Below are positions 62,689 to 64,000 of a DNA stretch of 64,000 nucleotides, in pieces (within the stretch, counting starts at the first letter, position 1; every line of letters begins with the position of its first letter). The notes under the pieces were generated by a model. The model worked only from the letters and a program-made list of their open reading frames with translations, was not told the DNA's origin and made no database searches. Source of the DNA: Psychrobacter sp. M13 (GTDB lineage: Bacteria; Pseudomonadota; Gammaproteobacteria; Pseudomonadales; Moraxellaceae); assembly GCF_030718935.1 (NCBI RefSeq), contig NZ_CP132194.1:186001-250000 (forward strand), read 5' to 3'. The position numbers were made by a program, and so were the translations under genes.

Positions 62689-64000
62689 TCAATACAACTG
62701 CACTCTATCATTGACGTTTTGTTGACCAAATGAAAAGCGTTGTTGCAAATCTGCGAGCAAATCTGCCACTTTTTCATTATTGCCTAAGCCTTGATAAGCA
62801 CGGAGTAATAACGTACCTGAGCGTAATGTAGGCAGCACCTCATAAGGGGTCTGTAGGTAACTTATGACTTGAGTGTAGTTGTCAGTGGCAAGGGCGTCGC
62901 TGGCGAGTATATTGAGCGCCTGCAAGTGCAGCTCATTGTCATAACGCGGATCATCGTAACGAATCTGAATGATCGTATTTGCCAGTGCTAGCCCTTGCTC
63001 TGAGCCGCGATTATTAGCCAATAATAGCTGCGCGTAACTGAGCTGATAATTCAAATTGCTAGGCTCTAATGCTTGCAAATGATTGAGCAAAGCCCGCTTA
63101 ACGACATAGTCTCGACGATCATCAAGCAGTTGCGCCCGAGCAAACAAAACCAGCTGATTATCTGGATATTTGCGACTGGCGCGCGTTAATAACTGCAGCG
63201 CCTCTTCAGGCTCATTTTGTTGCCATAGAATATCCGCTTGCATAACGAAGCTCTCAGGTGCAAACACACTATGCTGTTGGCGCAATAGCTGCAAGGTCGT
63301 AATAGCGGATTCAAAATTATTATTTAACAGCTCAAGAGCGACGACTTTTTCGCGCGCAGCTAGAACTAAGTCCTCACGCACAACCCCATTGAGATAGTAT
63401 TTTGCTTGCTCAAAACGTTGTTGACGCTCAGCACTGATACCTAAATAGTAATAGGCTTGGTCTAGATAAGCAGGCGTCTTCGCTAAGACGTTTAATAGCC
63501 GATCGGCACTGCGATATTGCTCAACATCCAAGCTGACTAATGCGGCAAGCAGTGTAATTTCAGGATCATCTTCAAAGCGACTGTGCGCCTCTAGTAATAG
63601 CTGCCACGCCTCTTGGCTTTGCTTTAGATCTAGCAAATAGCGAATCTCATACAAATATAAGTTCTTGCTATCTGCATTACGCAAGCGCGCTTGATTAACA
63701 TAGTTCAATACAGTTTCAGTAGGTTCAATTTTACGTAAAATGTCTGCTTTTAAGGTGATAAAAGGCACATAGTCAGATTGACTAAGTAGCGCCCGATTAA
63801 TATGAATAAGCGCATTTTGCGGATCATTGAACTGATAAAGTAGACCTGCTTTGAGTACTGATAATGAAGCGTTTTCTTGGCTATCAATAGGTTGCAAAGC
63901 CGCAAGTAGCTCACGCTGATCGTCGATACTATCAGGATAAATACCGATCAATATTTCGCTTAGATCTGCACGCGGATCGTAGCGCAGAATACGATTGAGG
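62689..64000 (-). CDS. TPR-repeat protein upstream of lolB, 5' end outside the window
   Basis: The frame stays open to the window edge, so the N-terminus is missing; at least 437 residues are seen. The visible part is helical throughout, with recurring TPR-like helix pairs (for example AGLLYQFNDPQNALIHINRALL, YYYLGISAERQQRFEQAKYYLNG, MQADILWQQNEPEEALQLLTRASRKYPDNQLVLFARAQ). It matches the large periplasmic or outer-membrane-associated TPR proteins encoded ahead of lolB in Pseudomonas and Acinetobacter. Any signal peptide lies beyond the window. A role in envelope or lipoprotein assembly is inferred from position only. A TTG at 63951 is not the start. Confidence 0.8.
   Translation of the reverse strand, partial: LNRILRYDPRADLSEILIGIYPDSIDDQRELLAALQPIDSQENASLSVLKAGLLYQFNDPQNALIHINRALLSQSDYVPFITLKADILRKIEPTETVLNYVNQARLRNADSKNLYLYEIRYLLDLKQSQEAWQLLLEAHSRFEDDPEITLLAALVSLDVEQYRSADRLLNVLAKTPAYLDQAYYYLGISAERQQRFEQAKYYLNGVVREDLVLAAREKVVALELLNNNFESAITTLQLLRQQHSVFAPESFVMQADILWQQNEPEEALQLLTRASRKYPDNQLVLFARAQLLDDRRDYVVKRALLNHLQALEPSNLNYQLSYAQLLLANNRGSEQGLALANTIIQIRYDDPRYDNELHLQALNILASDALATDNYTQVISYLQTPYEVLPTLRSGTLLLRAYQGLGNNEKVADLLADLQQRFSFGQQNVNDRVQLY

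Overview
The window looks like a chromosomal segment of a Psychrobacter-type member of the Moraxellaceae (Gammaproteobacteria). Base composition is moderately AT-rich. The product set (EttA, PlsB, short AccA, DapA/BamC-like/PurC order, lolB-ispE-tRNA-Gln-prs-rplY-pth block) and the many hydrophilic low-complexity protein extensions are typical of that group. This assignment is inferred from gene content and order, not from a database search.

Layout. 1-12.5 kb: end of a probable fatty-acid desaturase, its ferredoxin reductase partner, ettA, plsB, ybaK, a CHMI-like isomerase, an acyl-CoA dehydrogenase, a FUSC membrane protein and aroE. 12.9-18.7 kb: a lipoprotein gene and the pabC-mltG-tmk cluster. 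Between pabC and mltG sits a small island with a clear DpnI-type (methyl-directed, GmATC) endonuclease, a DpnD/PcfM-like small protein and an unknown basic protein. 18.7-27.3 kb: a cation/proton antiporter, a Do-type periplasmic protease, dapA - minimal BamC-like lipoprotein - purC, a lone glycosyltransferase and an orphan zinc-ribbon protein. 27.4-34.6 kb: a complete phosphate regulon module, pstSCAB-phoU, divergent from phoBR. Both promoters have recognisable Pho boxes, and PhoR has no membrane segment.

34.7-46 kb: mpg, a YqfO-like protein, a PepSY-like lipoprotein with a decayed second copy, a ZIP transporter, csbD, a molybdopterin oxidoreductase, dadA, ygfZ, yjdM, hemL and a Mpo1-like protein. 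The intergenic region at 37.4-37.9 kb is the most striking non-coding signal. A perfect GacA-type palindrome (TGTAAG-N6-CTTACA) lies upstream of about 275 nt carrying eight GGA motifs, most of them in small hairpin loops, and ending in an intrinsic terminator. These are the hallmarks of a CsrB/RsmZ-class RNA that sequesters CsrA/RsmA.

46-64 kb: ppx, accA, tilS, proC-yggT, thiD, tRNA-Ser(GCU), tRNA-Arg(ACG), an RDD protein, a Ca/Na exchanger, panD, a 263-bp MITE, then pth, rplY, prs, two identical tRNA-Gln(UUG), ispE, lolB and a TPR protein that runs off the window.

Most of the window is housekeeping. Accessory or unusual content is concentrated at the DpnI island, the GacA-box sRNA, the PhoR lacking membrane helices, the MITE, and several in-frame or leader tandem repeats (pabC, tilS, phoB leader).
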